Below, piece by piece: positions 46,275 through 59,375 of a stretch of DNA of 64,000 nucleotides. Both the position numbers and the translations under genes were made by a program. The stretch spans positions 4,808,501 through 4,872,500 of the forward strand of contig NC_063265.1 of the NCBI RefSeq assembly GCF_019578655.1. Direction: 5' to 3'. Within the stretch, counting starts at the first letter, position 1, and every line of letters begins with the position of its first letter. The notes under the pieces were generated by a model that saw nothing but the letters and a program-made list of their open reading frames with translations, was not told the origin of the DNA and made no database searches. This DNA is from Ricinus communis (Eukaryota > Streptophyta > Magnoliopsida > Malpighiales > Euphorbiaceae).

Positions 46275-48028
46275 GCCCATCACTACTGTTTTCATGAAAG
46301 GGGTTGCGAGACCTGCGATGTTAATTCATTTGATATGCATCAGCAACAATGTATGCTTCATGTTTTGTTGTTATACTCAAGAAATTATTGGCCGCTTACA
46401 CTTTGTTGGTTGGCTTGATTAAATTAGTAGCTTCCCATAGCTTGAACTCTTGAAGCTTCTCATGGGGTGGCGCTTGTCATAGCGAGCTGATAATGCAGCT
46501 TTGAAGGTTTGGAATTAAAAAAGTAAACAACTAATATATATATATATATATTTTAAGATGATAAATAAATCAAACAAAAAGAGTCTATTTCAAGAAACCA
46601 AATAACTAAAATTTTTTATTGTGTTAATCAAACCCAACTGAGATATTATGTATAAATCAAACGGAACCGAAAATTTTGGTTCGATTTGATTTACCGGTTT
46701 GGGTTTTTTAGATTTTTCTGTTCTTAATAATTTGAACTATAAATATTTAAATATAAAAGAATATATATAAAAAAATCTTTACTCAACATCAATAATGATA
46801 AAAAATATTTAAGTATATAAATAAATATAGTTTCAAAGTTGAATAAATTAATTTTTCTTTGTATAATTAATAAAAGTATTCTAGATATCGTTTGTATAAT
46901 TAATAAAAGTATACTAGATATTTATAGATATCTTTTATTGGTTGGATTGTAACTGATTTTTTTTTTTAAATAAAAATTCGAATCAAATTGAAATGTTATT
47001 TAATTTTTCCTTTATTAAACTAAGCCAAATTGAACTTTATAAATAATCAAACGAAACCATACAAGTTGATTTAGCTTAATTTGTAAGTTGTGTCCGATCT
47101 TTTCTAAATTCACTATTCTAATAATTATTATAACAAAATTAATATAAATTGCTTACACGCAATCATAAATATTTACTAAATTAACATTTTTAAACTATTA
47201 CTTTTAAAATTCTAAAATTTCACAATTAAACTTTAAGAAAGCACCATTTTATAAGGGATAATTATTATTTGCTCTTTGTATTTTTCATATTATATTAGTT
47301 ATTTCTTAACATTTAAAAAATATAAATTTTTATTTTACTATTTTATAATTTTATACTAAATTCCTATTAAAAAATTATTAATTAAGTTTGATTTTATACT
47401 ATTTGTCCCTTGAATTTTTTCTACAATATAAATTGCCTCTAATATTTTATTTATTATACTAAAATTCTCTTGTATTTTGAAAGTCAATACAGTTAAAAAA
47501 TTTAAATCGATAAAAAATATAATTTGATCTTCAAACTTTTTATCAATTCTATTATAACAAAATTAATAGTAAAAATATTATTTATTTTATTTTAATAATT
47601 TAAAGTTAAAATTATATGAATTTTTAATATTTTAATTAATATAAATATTTTTAAAATATTTAATTTTTTATTAAAATTTAATTATGTTAAATATAGAGTA
47701 ATTAAAGAATATTAGTTAATTATTTTTATATAAACAGTAAAATTATATAAAAATTAGATAAAAAATTTAAGTATAATAAATAAACAATAAAGAGTAATTT
47801 ATATATTACATCAAATATTAATAGATAAATAGTATAAAACCAAACTTAATTAACCGATATTTATTGAAATTTGGATGGAAACAAATTTTAGTATAAAATT
47901 ATAAGATAAAGAATAAAAAAAATATTTTTAAATGTTAAGAGGTATTTTAGATGAAAAAACACATCGGTAATTACCCCTTTTTTATAATATAAAAAGGACA
48001 AATATTATAAATCCCAAAGAACCCTGCC
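46275..48028. other. AKR-C 3' flank and AT-rich spacer
   Basis: The 3' flank extends to about 46.5 kb, followed by a short (TA)n tract at 46533-46551, a GGTTYGATTTG-type repeat (46.64-47.10 kb) and AT-rich DNA without a gene up to the p32 promoter. Confidence 0.55.
46640..47100. repeat. repeat with GGTTCGATTTG / AATCAAAYGRAACC words at both ends
   Basis: The left end has AATCAAACGGAACCGAAAATT and TTTGGTTCGATTTGATTTACCGGTTTGG. The right end has AAGCCAAATTGAACTTT, AATCAAACGAAACCAT and GTTGATTTAGCTTAATTTG. The similar words on opposite strands at the two ends suggest an old inverted-repeat element. Boundaries are approximate. Confidence 0.4.
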
Positions 48029-48085
48029 TATAAAAACGAAGCCAAAAACCTTTTTCATAAACCCTAAACCTTGCAAAAACCCTAG
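48029..48085 (+). promoter_or_regulatory. core promoter of the p32 gene: TATA box and two telo-box motifs
   Basis: TATAAAAA lies at 48029-48036. AAACCCTAA (48059-48067) and AAACCCTAG (48077-48085) follow just before the ATG at 48088. Telo-box motifs near transcription starts are typical of plant genes for translation and organelle biogenesis. If this TATA box is used, the 5' leader is only about 25-30 nt. Confidence 0.55.
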
Positions 48086-48087
48086 CA

Positions 48088-50106
48088 ATGGCTTTCACCA
48101 CTATTGTTCGCAGAGCTTCTGCATCCGTACTACCTTTTGCACGCTCCATTAGTGCTCGGAGAACATTCCACAGTGCAATATCCGCCGCTATCGGTGTAGA
48201 AAAGCAGAGTCTTGGCCACAAGGTCGACCATCGCCAACTCTTTCTTCCATTTTCACGATTCTCAACGGCCAGCATTTCGAAAAAGAGCGCCGAAGAGAGT
48301 CTGATTCGAGTCCTCGAGTCTGAGATTGATTGCGCGTTGGAACCTACAGATGTCAGTTCTTCCATGTCTTAAATTGCTTGTTAGTTTTTGTTTCTGTTTT
48401 ATGATTTCCTTTTCATTTTTTGTTGTTGCTTTTGATTTTCTAATTTTTTGGCTAATTTTCTTTGACGTCAGTTAACCCCTGTTTGGAAAGTTTGTGCTTT
48501 AGAATTCAATTCAGTTCTATTTAAAAATAATAATAATTAAAATGCTTTTGTGATATATTTTTCTATATATTGGATTTAGTTTCTTTCAAAAATAACTATT
48601 TCTTAACTCAAAAAAAACTATTTCAAACAATATAATAGGCCAATTTTTTCCCTCTGAGTTTTTGCTCCCTATTTTTGTTTGCGTTGTTTTTTTTTTTGTT
48701 ATATCTTGTTGCTCCCTATTATCCGTGGGCTAATTGCGTTTCCTTTTTGGGGATGATGGTCTAATTTGGTTGTCCTTTGATCTGTCGGCTAACTGCTTTT
48801 ATCATAAATTTTATGCGTTCTTAGTTAATTTATATATGTTTTGTTTTGCTTAGTTGAGTCTTTTTTTTTTTTTTTGTGAATTTAATGAGTTCTAGACTAC
48901 AATCAGTTCTTAGAGGAGACTGCGATCTCTAGTATATTTTTTCAGCAATTGACTTTCAAAATGCTTTTGTACTTGGAATTTTCCTACTTCAGTTAATTGT
49001 TTTTTGCATTACTTTGTATATCATAATTTCAGCATTTTGCATGCAATACTCAATTATCGTATGCAATTATCATATGCCTTGGTGGCAGCATTTGGCATTC
49101 GTATAATTGGGGATAGATGGGCTGGTCTGTGTTTGTGTTAATTATTATTCTGTTTTGTGAATTGGAAGTTGATCATTGGAGCAAATGATAGGGTAATAGA
49201 TTTGGTTAACGTGTAAGCTGATAAATTTTTTTAAGCTAAACATATGAGGTTTATATGTTTATACAGTTCTTCTATGACTGGAAATTTGTGCCCAAGATAA
49301 GTAAAGGAAGTCCATCTCTACCCCCTTATTAATACGTATCTCTACTTTCAGCTCTACTGAGCTATTTACTAGGAGCTTTTGTTGTGAAATCTTACTGACA
49401 GAAGTAATTATTGTCTTTCAAGTAGCATTTAGAATTGTTTTTTGAGATGGCAATCATTCATATATTACAAATTTTTTAATTACTGTATTCACAATGATCT
49501 GTAAACAGGCAGAGGAGATAATACCAGATGGATTTCCTTTTGAAATCCAAGATAATCCTGGAGAGAGAACGATTTTACTAGAAAGGAAATACCAAGATGA
49601 GATAATCAAAGTCGAAGTTGATGCACCTAGTAATCCAGATGAGGATGTCGAGGAGGATGACGATGACGATGATAGAAACACAGAGGAGTCAGCCGTTACA
49701 CCAAGCATTCCATTGGTTGTAAGTATTTCTAAAGGGAATGGCCAGTGTCTTGAGTTTGGCATCACTGCTTTCCCTGATGAGATCACAATTGATACGTTGT
49801 CGATTAGAAATCCTGACTCTTCTGAAGATCAACTTGCATATGAAGGGCCAGATTTTGGGTGAGTTCTTATTGTCTAACATGGGTCAGTATATTATTCCTG
49901 GACTCTTTGTGATAATATTTTACTAACTTCTGCTTCTCTTTGTCAGTGATTTGGATGAAAATTTGCAGAAGGCTTTCCACAAATACCTTGAGATTAGAGG
50001 GATCAAACCCAGCACAACAAACTTTTTGTTTGATTACATGGAAAACAAGGACAACAAAGAGTACCTGCTATGGTTGAAGAATCTCAAAAGTTTTGTGGAA
50101 AAGTAA
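48088..50106 (+). CDS. mitochondrial glycoprotein family protein (p32/MAM33 type)
   Basis: Mitochondrial matrix acidic protein of the p32/MAM33 family, which forms ring-shaped trimers and supports respiration and mitochondrial translation in other eukaryotes. Exons are 48088-48351, 49509-49858 and 49947-50106, giving 257 aa in frame. The N-terminus is a clear mitochondrial presequence, rich in Arg, Ser and Ala and free of acids for about 35 residues (MAFTTIVRRASASVLPFARS). Family blocks are LESEIDCA, PDGFPFEIQDNPGERTILL, an acidic loop (EDVEEDDDDDDR), DLDENLQKAFHKYLEIRGI and the C-terminal KEYLLWLKNLKSFVEK. Exon 1 ends GAT|GTCAGT. Intron 1 is 1,157 nt. The gene sits inside the aldo-keto reductase cluster, between AKR-C and AKR-D, with no evident functional link. 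Confidence 0.95.
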
Positions 50107-50960
50107 CTCAAAAACCCTTTTCAACAATGTATGTTGTGGGTAGGGGTATCTGCCTGTTTTGTTTTGTGATAGGTTTAGAATGGCAGAGAGGGAATAAGAA
50201 AGTAGTAGCTATTTATCAATGTTATACATTATAGACTCTTCCATGGGTGATAAGAATAGCCTGATCAATGAGATTTCAACAAACAGATGCAACGTTCAAC
50301 TGCTGATTTTGTATGGTCTGTAACTTCTCCATTAAATGTGTTGAGGGATCAATAGTTTTCATATTTTGTCTTATTTCTTGGTTCTTTCTTTTTTCTATTA
50401 TGGAAGTTCATGAAGAACAGTTCCTTTACTGCCTCTACACTTCAAATTTATTCTGACATTGAGTATTATGATTATTATTGAACATTTAATCCTTGAATAA
50501 ACTTTTCCGTTAGTCCAAACTTAACCTAATTTGAGTAAACCATATCAAGATTGATTTTCAACACAATATGTGGTTGAGCAATAGATTAGTTCCTTTTTTC
50601 ACTCTGTATTTTAAATCTTGTTACACACACTAAAGAAACTAAAATATTTACTTCGCCTTAAAATGTGCAATCCCATTTGTTTACAAATGTCAAGATCTCT
50701 GTACAAACCTCTTCTCTCAAAAAGTATTGGGAAAGCAATGCAATTGCAAAGGATCCATATTTATCGCCCAGAAACTCACAGCCATGTCAAGGATCAATTA
50801 ACCAAAGTTGCCAAGTCTCTCACCTGAGAAAACGTGTAAATCTCTCTGCATTCTCTCTTCCTTCCAATCAACCACTTATATTGTAGGAGACAATATTAAA
50901 TCCGATTTGATCAAGAGTGCGCAGAGCAGTGAGTTAATTTGAGCAGTGTAGGGGGAGGGC
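50107..50960. other. p32 3' flank and AKR-D promoter
   Basis: No gene. Overlapping plus-strand frames at 50618-50886 have no family features. The region just before 50961 is more GC-balanced and should hold the AKR-D promoter and leader. Confidence 0.5.
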
Positions 50961-53197
50961 ATGGAGAAAGGAGGACCATTATATTTTGATCTGAATACGG
51001 GTGCTAAAATTCCATCCGTTGGTTTGGGGACATGGAAAGCTGAACCTGGTGTTGTTGGTGACGCCGTCAAAGCTGCTATCAAGGTTCGTCTGTTCATTAT
51101 ATATCAGACTCAAAACCCTTTTTCCTTTTCCTTTTCCTTTTTTCTCTGTTTTTAATATTTCATTATTATTATTATTATTATTATTACTATTCTAGAAATT
51201 TATTTATTGCTAAAATTTGACAAAAGTTTAACCAGTATTGAGGCATTGACTTGTAAAAATTTCATATCCCATTTGTTTCTATTCAAGTTTTAAATGAATC
51301 ATTTGTAACAAACTAGTTTTTTTTATTAAATTTTATAAAAATTAATAAAATTCATTTATACCGAATAAAATGTAAAGAAGTTCAATTTAGTTATCATGTT
51401 AGAAATCTATCAAAAATGATTATGCAGATGAAATCCAATTGTGTTAATAATTTTTAGTGATCAGTAACAGAAACCATTTGCGTTAGTGTAATATCATTTT
51501 GTTCTGATTTTCAGGCTGGCTACAGGCATATTGATTGTGCCAAAGTCTACAACAATGAAAGAGAGGTAACTCAGTACTATTGCCTATTGTTTCTGCTAAA
51601 ACTTTTGACGCTGAGACTTCATAAGAAATTGGTGATGTATATGCAGATAGGAGAAGCATTTAAGGAACTATTTTCTTCTGGAGTTGTGAAACGCAGTGAG
51701 CTATTCATCACGTCTAAGCTGTGGTATGCTTTTTAGAAATTTACTGCTTTTTTAAAATAATTTTCCTTTTCAGGGTTGATTATAAAACGATTCCATCTTT
51801 TTCTTAAAAGAGACATCTTGTTAAAGAATCATATCACTTGTGGGCTTCTGGCAATAACAATTATAAAATTTGCAGGTGTAGTGACCATGCTCCTGAAGAC
51901 GTCTCAAAGGCATTGGCTAAGAGTTTAAAAGACCTGCAGCTTGACTATATTGATCTGTATCTTGTATGTTTCCGCTCTGTTAAACTATAGTCTGCATATA
52001 GCTTCCAATAAACACCAATTTAATTTAGCATAAACCTAGTCTTGGATAATTGTGCTTGCCACACTGGATGTTGCTTAGAAGGCACAGACTGGAAGTCTAT
52101 CTCTTGGCGTTTTGGTAGTATCTCTTGTTGCTAGATGCAAGTAGTTAAGGTACGAGATCCTAGATTTGAAGCTAGCCTGTCTTAACAGCCTTCTCAATCA
52201 ACACAAAACAGGAAGTCCCATGCTCTAGAGAAGCCATTTTAGATAGTCACGTTAGGATAAATTAACTAATTAAGCAGTTAAATTTTTGTCTTTTTAATAT
52301 GGCTTAGTAAAGATGTGATGAACACTTGCGTTGGATGCAGATACATTGGCCGTTTCGTACTAAGGCAGGGAGTACGGGTTGGGACCCAGAAAACATGGTT
52401 TCCTTGTGCCTTCCAGAGACATGGAGTGCAATGGAAGGTTTATATGCGTCAGGCCAGGCACGCGCAATTGGGGTCAGCAACTTCTCAACCAAGAAGCTGC
52501 AAGATCTGCTCAAACATGCAAAAGTAACCCCTGCAGTTAATCAGGTGGAATGCCACCCTGTCTGGCAGCAACCTGCACTTCATAATTTCTGTAAATCAAC
52601 TGGAGTTCATCTGTCGGTAATTCCTTTTTGTTTTTGGCTTTTGGAATCATAAACCTTGGTAGGGTTTCATTGTTTGAGTAATGGAGGAAATATCTCCTTG
52701 CAGGCATATTCTCCACTTGGCTCTCCAGGATCTTGGGTTAAAGGAGAAATCTTAAAGGAACCATTACTTGTTGAAATTGCTGACAAGCTTAACAAATCGC
52801 CAGCACAAGTAGCTCTTCGCTGGGGCATTCAAAGTGGTCACAGTGTTCTTCCAAAGAGTGTAAATGAATCCAGGATCAAACAGAATTTAAGCTTGTTTGA
52901 TTGGTGCATCCCCCCAGAGCTTTTCTCGAAATTATCAGAAATCCACCAGGTAAACATCTGCTCGAGATTTGAACATGGACACATACTTGAGTACCATTAG
53001 CCCAATAGTCCATCGATCTGAGAATTAGGGCCCTTTAATAGTTTCCAATATCTGAAAAGTATATGACATCGTGCCTTATCCTATATCATGTTGCTGTAAT
53101 TTATATGCAGCAAAGGCTCCTCCGTGGGGATTTTGCAATCCACAAAACTCACAGCCCTTACAAAAGCCTCGAAGAACTGTGGGATGGTGAAATATGA
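50961..53197 (+). CDS. AKR-D: aldo-keto reductase (AKR4C type), most divergent member
   Basis: Exons are 50961-51083, 51515-51565, 51647-51723, 51876-51963, 52341-52616, 52704-52949 and 53111-53197, giving 315 aa. One extra codon in exon 1 is balanced by one fewer in exon 6. The tetrad is Asp48, Tyr53 ([13 protein letters not shown]), Lys82 (TSKLW) and His115 (IHWPF). The substrate-loop region after IHWP differs from the other three ([21 protein letters not shown] instead of VSMKKAS.. types), as does the C-terminal loop ([20 protein letters not shown]), so substrate range is probably different. The last intron has a normal GT donor (CAG|GTAAAC). Intron 2 is about 80 nt and has no LINE. It probably branched off before the A, B and C copies. 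Confidence 0.94.
51162..51187. repeat. (ATT)n microsatellite in AKR-D intron 1
   Basis: Eight to nine ATT units, preceded by a pyrimidine-rich TTTTCC tandem at 51118-51140. Confidence 0.95.
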
Positions 53198-54668
53198 AAA
53201 GATTAACAATCTGCATGTTCCATCTTTCACGAGGTGTGTTTATCTCATTTTTAAGAAGAAAAAGGAATAATGAAAATCTACAAAATTTCTATGTATTGTT
53301 TTGACAATATTTCCAGGAAGACATTTAAAAAAAATCATATAAATTTTTCTTCTGGTTTATTTTACTTTCAACCAAGCAATTCACCTGTTTATTTTATGTT
53401 ATGAAATATATTTTAGATTCAATATTTTATCTGTAAGAAAACAGACATTATTATAAGTAAATATTAAGTTGTTGGATTACTTTTAGTTCAGTGATCGAGT
53501 AGCTATCTCACGGTGGCCTACTAGTTAATTGACTATGGCTGAATATTATGGATTGTTGCTGATGATTATATGCCAAAAAAGGAGACAGATATATTAGAAT
53601 TGTGAACTCTTGTGCTACAAGAAAGAGTCAATCTGTAATTATGTTTACATTGGCTAGTGAGCGAACCAGGTGTGAAGGTTCCATTTTGATGCCAAAACTT
53701 TGTGGAATTAAGTAGGGAAGGAGCTATTGCCACTATGGAACCCACCATTAAAAAACAAATCAATTAAATGAAAATTAAAAGCATAAATAAAATATTAATA
53801 TAAAAGGATGCATGCCATCTATGAATGTATAATCTAAATCCTATTTGAATTTGTTGGGGTATTAAAATTAAATCGGATTATATATTTTTCAAATCCATTC
53901 TATTATAATCAAATAAGATTGTAGTTTAGTATTATTGGCCCTTTAAGGATTAGAAGTTTATTTAGAATAAAAGAATTATGGACTAAACCATTTATTCATG
54001 AGCTAAGAAAAGGTAAGTATCATAATTCTTAAACTTGATTTCTTCATATTTAGTTACTAAAAACGAACTAAATTTTTATTCAAGCTTAGCATTGTACATT
54101 AATACTCTTAATTTACCTAATAAATATATTTAATTTATAATACCTACTCGACAGTCTTGTTATTTCAAAGTGGTGGAAAACAATTGAAAAAAGAAACTAG
54201 CATGCTAATGGGTCACACAAAACATCAAAAATCTTTAATTTTCTTACATATTTTTGTTATGTCAATAGGAATAAATAACAGTTTTCCAAACAATATTAAT
54301 ATTTCCAATATTGAAATTAATAGTAAAAATGAGCCTAAAAACTCTTATGAATATATGGCGTCAAGTAGCTTTGACATGCTGGATTAACTTTAATTTTCTT
54401 CCTTTATTTTCTTTCCTCCCTTATTTTCTTCCAATCCAAACAAAGGGTTCAGGTCACACTCAAACCAAAATGAGTAATTTGATCTAAAAGTTATTACTGC
54501 GAAGTAAAGCTCTTGTTAGTTAAAGCCCATGGGCTTCCATAAAAGCTGAAACCTAGACATATCCTATGCATATGTTAAGATACCAAACAAAATCAAACCC
54601 AGTTGTTTATCTAACACAGAGACGACTTCACTCACTCCTATTCTGACCAGATCGAACTTCCCGGATGC
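53198..54668. other. AKR-D 3' flank and UPP promoter
   Basis: AT-rich spacer. The plus-strand frame 54157-54387 (76 aa) is Asn/Ser/Lys-rich with no recognised motif. No transposon ends seen. The last 100 bases are the UPP leader. Confidence 0.5.
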
Positions 54669-57600
54669 ATGGCGTCCCACATTAATTCATGTCTCCGATG
54701 CGCGCCTTCTACGCCGCGTTTAGCGTATAATTGTCGCTCAAAAACCCCTAATTCTCTGTCTCTTAAATTCAATAATTTCTTTCCATCTTCTGCTGCTCTC
54801 CTTAATTCTCAAAAGGTTGTTCTAACATATCATCACACACACGCTATCTCTCTCTGCTCTGTTTTCCTTTTTAAGCATATCATACTTCCAAATTGCGCTC
54901 TTTATACTCTTTTTTGTTTTCGAAATTTTTGATTAAACTAATAACCAAATTCTCCGTTTTCCGTAGATGTCGTTTTCTAGTCCTTCCCGTTGTACTTATC
55001 TAGCTGTGAAGTCTCACTCTCACATGGCTACTGAACAAAAGCCCATTTCAGGAGACAGAATGCTTGTTGGTCCTTCCCTTTTTTCTTTTCTGTTTCAATT
55101 TCTTCCACTCTCAATTGCTGAGATTAGTTTGATTCAGTTTATTTTTTTCTGTTTTTTTTTTTTTGTTGGAATTTTTTTTCCTTTTTTTATTAGGTATTTG
55201 TGCCTCCACATCCGTTGATAAAGCACTGGATATCGGTTCTTAGAAATGAGCAAACTCCTTGTCCTATTTTCAGTTAAGTGTGCATGCAATTTAACTCTAG
55301 TTGCTCTTACCTTCTCACGTAGGGAAACAACCAACTGCACATGTTTTGGACTATATCAGTAGATATTTAGATTTTTAAATTTTCTTATTTTATCAGTTTG
55401 TATGATATGTTTTTAGGCTTCTGTTATATGTATTCCAACTTTGATCTTATTATATCAATAATAACTGTTAGGAGCTGTAGTTGTATTATTATTTTTATTC
55501 TCATTGTTCCTCTTTCTGTATCCCATTCTTTAAAGTTTCTTTTGAGATCTCTAATTTTCTTGCCATCCTGTTTTGCAGAAAATGCGTTGGCCGAGCTAGG
55601 GAGGCTGCTTATGTATGAAGCTTCAAGGGATTGGCTGGTCAGTTTTTCCCCTGATTGGACTGTCATATCAATTGCACTAGCAGTTACTAATAGTTATACA
55701 TGCTTGGTGTTGGAGCAAAATTTTATGAGTTGTTATAGCTTTTCTTTATTTTGTAAATTGCCTTTGTTTTGAGATATTCATTATAAGCCATGGAAGTTTG
55801 TACAAAGAGTTTTTCAATAGCCCTTGAAAACAATCAGGTTAAATTTGTTAATGTGTAAGGTTGGGCCTTCCAATAAAACTAAAGAAATCACTTCTTTATG
55901 CAAGTGCAGTTAGAGCTGTCTAGAAAAAGTAAAAGAAAAAGTAAAAATTCTATCTTCAATGTAAGAAAAACTTATTTGTTGTCTAGAAGTGGCTTCTGCT
56001 AATGTTTTCTACTAACCTCTGTGTGGTCTTTCTGCCAGCCTACCATCACTGGGGAGATTCAGTCACCAATGGGTGTTGCATCAGTTGAATTTATTGATCC
56101 AAGGGAGCCTGTGGCGGTTAGTTTCTGGTTATGAAACTTGAACAATGTTGCCCCTTTTTATTGTGACTATTGTGAATCCATGATATGTTTGCTATTCTTT
56201 TTTTATTTTTAATGTTAACCTGCTTTTCCTGGTGGGTAGCCAAAGGTGGATGAGAGAATGGTTTTAATTATTATGCTGTGATGCTTCTTCTCGTGTCATT
56301 ATCTGAAATTTCTTCTGTTACTTTACTAGGTTATTCCAATCCTGAGAGCTGGTCTTGCTCTTGCAGAACATGCCTCATCAATCTTGCCAGCAACAAAAAC
56401 CTACCATATAGGTAAGCAAGGTTATTAATACTACTAAGTAGAGTGGAAAAGTTGGGGTTGTTAATTATTTCTGTTTAGTAACTCTGCTTTAGAAGCACTT
56501 GGCTAATTCATTCAAACAACGTTTCCTAAAGAAAAAATGGAATCCATATTGAAATAAAATTATATAGTGCTGTATTGTGAAGGTTTGCTCCCTTGTAACT
56601 GCATTACATTTACTATAACATTTATCATTCAACCATTGTTAAGGCTTGGGTTCAATTCCATCTCTCATCAAGTGTTAAGGACTTGAGGGAGCAATAGGAT
56701 TATCACCCATAATGTAGTCCATCCTTCAAATGGGGTAAAAATGGTTATGCGATGTTATAATTGTTCTGACAATATGTTTTCATGTCTTAAAACCCAGGTG
56801 GGTTTGAATTCTGTTTCTTTCCCTCTTTGGTTTTGGTTTATGAATTTTAACCCTCTCTCTCTCTCTCTGTGTGTGGAAATTTAAGGGTTAAGCAGAGATG
56901 AGGAGACACTTCAGCCATCAATGTATTTGAACAAGTAAGCAATTTTTTTCAGATAATTAAGGACATATTATTCTATGAAGCGACTTTTAGAATTTGTTAA
57001 GTTTAATCTTTGATGCAGGACTTCTCTTATTTTTTGGCATCACTTTTTTGCATTTTGCAATTCATTTATAGGTTACCTGAAAAGTTTCCCCAAGATTCTA
57101 GAGTATTTGTGGTAGATCCTATGCTTGCAACAGGTAAGAACAGCTACTTATTGGGTGAAATCCTGGCCATGTCTATCATATCTTGACAATCTATTTTCGC
57201 ATTTCTTTTCTTCATTTTACAGTTGTAAGAAGTTTATCCTATTATTCTTGCATTATGCGGACATTGAACTTTGAGAGTCAACAAATTGAAATAGTTTTGA
57301 ACTAAGGCTTGGTTGAGCTTAGTGGTTCAGCTTATGATTGGGTTCAATATAAAACATCACTAAGTACCTGTTATCATGTTTTATTGTATATGAAAGGAAT
57401 CTTATTTCCTTGCTAAGTCTTAAATTCAGAAGTTATATTCATCATTACTTGGTACTGTAGTCCATCAGCTGAATGATCTTATATGTTGTCTCCATTTAAA
57501 GGAACAATGATGGAAAAAAAGAAGAAAAAAGCTATCCCCTAGTTCAATGCAATAATTATCTATTCTGGGAATTCTGAGCTCGTAAGCACAGCTTCTCATA

Positions 57601-59375
57601 TGTAACTTGCCGTGAACATTTTAGCCACGCTGTAGGAAAAAATATGATGACTGATGACGCTGTGAATTTCTAGTTTTCTTTTGAAAATGTCTTGAAGCTT
57701 CCTGTCCTCATAACTTCATCATACTCCATATCATTTATAATTGCTCGAGCTTAAATATTTATGCTCTCTTAGCCCAATTCCGTTGCTTCTTTAAAATACC
57801 TGCTTCGGTTTGTTTACCGCGTCTTCTGATTTTGAGGATTTTGTTTTTGATTTCAGGTGGCACAATAGTGGCAGCTCTTGACCTTATTAAGGAACGCGGG
57901 GTTGAGAACAGACAAATAAAAGTGGTAAATACACTTATATATCTCTTGTATTTGTAAAAACTGATATCCAGTTAATATCTCCATGATCTATTTGGTGTAA
58001 TAAAGGCTTGCTTGGTATATGCTGTGGTTTACTATTGTGCCCCATTGTTTTATTATCACTTCCTGTGGAGTTATTTGAAAGTTCCTTTTAAAAATGTTAT
58101 AATTCCCATTTTTAGCATGCAGTTTCTCACTCTTCATAAGATCATCTTTCTCATTCACCATTCAGCATAAGATCATATCTCTGCTTGATGGTATGCCTTG
58201 CATGATTATCAGTGTAAGATATATTTTTGAAGCTGTAGAAAAGTTGGCTTTGGAAAAGTGTGTAATGAAAATATGCTAAAATGATGAACAGTTCTCCTAT
58301 AGCTAGTTGTGTTTGGGTTAATCCATCACATAAATATTAATGCATTTGCTAAAGGATCAAACTATGATTGTACTTAATTCATTAATGAAATGAAGGTCTG
58401 CAATACAAATATGAGTGTCTGCATTAGAGCATTTCAAGTGTGCCTTAATGGGGAGGTGCCAAAACAAAACTTACCATATGGAAATTTTATGGTATTTCTG
58501 GAGTGGGACAAAGACATGATTGATGAGGTATTCACAATTTTAGAATCTTCTTGAGCAGATTTATGACTGATTTTCTTAGAAGAGAAAGATGGTACTACAT
58601 CAATGTGTTTTTGTTATCTGTCCGGTTTTTTCTGCACGTCTAGTATTCACATACAGATATATTCATGGTTGTATGGGAGAATTATCTTAGGAGTTTGCTT
58701 GGTGCAGTAATGGTATATTGATGTCAGTTGGATCTCTATGTGAGGAGGGTAAAGTTCTGATACTCTCCATTTATCTGTTTGTTCTTTTTGTAGTCGTTTG
58801 TAGGGTCTCTTGGAAATTAACAAGAGAATCTGTTTGTTGATTAAATGGGAGTCTGTTGTCCAAGTACCTTGAGCAGGTTATTCTTGTTAGTTGCGCCCTA
58901 TTTGGTAATGTTGTTCGAATTATTGGTAAAAGTGTTTAGCGAGTGTGCATGAAAAGCTATTTCCTCTCTCTTTCAACTTAGATTAGTACACTGCTGAATA
59001 TAGCTGCTATGCAATAGATATCTGCGGTGGCTGCTCCTCCTGCCCTTCAAAAGCTCAGCGAGAAGTTTCCAGGGTAATGTGAAATAAACAAATTTTTACA
59101 ATTAAAACATGGAAATTAGCAACTCTAAGGTTTTACTTTGTTTTCTTTTCAATTTTATTATTTTACAGGCTTCATGTTTACACTGGCATCATTGATCCCA
59201 CAGTCAACGAAAAAGGGTGAGTACTTGTCAGTGTTACCGGGCAGAAATGCGCATATAACAGTCTGAAAATTAAAAGGATCTGCAGTGCATGTTTAATCAT
59301 TTTGCATGATCTGTTCCTTTCAGATTTATAGTTCCTGGACTTGGAGATGCCGGAGATCGGAGCTTTGGTACATGA
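54669..59375 (+). CDS. UPP: uracil phosphoribosyltransferase, plastid (UPP)
   Basis: Converts uracil and PRPP to UMP in pyrimidine salvage; in plants the enzyme acts in plastids. Twelve exons: 54669-54815, 54967-55065, 55194-55272, 55579-55637, 56039-56116, 56330-56411, 56886-56934, 57072-57133, 57857-57924, 59018-59073, 59169-59216 and 59324-59375, giving 292 aa. The first 65-75 residues are Ser/Asn/Arg-rich without family match and look like a chloroplast transit peptide. The enzyme core starts at VFVPPHPLIKHWISVLRNEQ. It includes MYEASRDWL, ILRAGLALAEHAS and the PRPP loop DPMLATGGT (residues 213-221). The uracil-binding end GDAGDRSFGT forms residues 283-292. It is a complete single-domain enzyme, not the uridine kinase fusion. 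Every exon junction closes in frame, with GT-AG introns throughout. Intron 9 is over 1 kb and non-coding. Confidence 0.95.

Noticed and set aside
54157..54387. Plus-strand 76-codon frame rich in Asn, Ser and Lys.
   Set aside because: No motif, AT-rich composition and no conserved neighbour. A chance frame is more likely.
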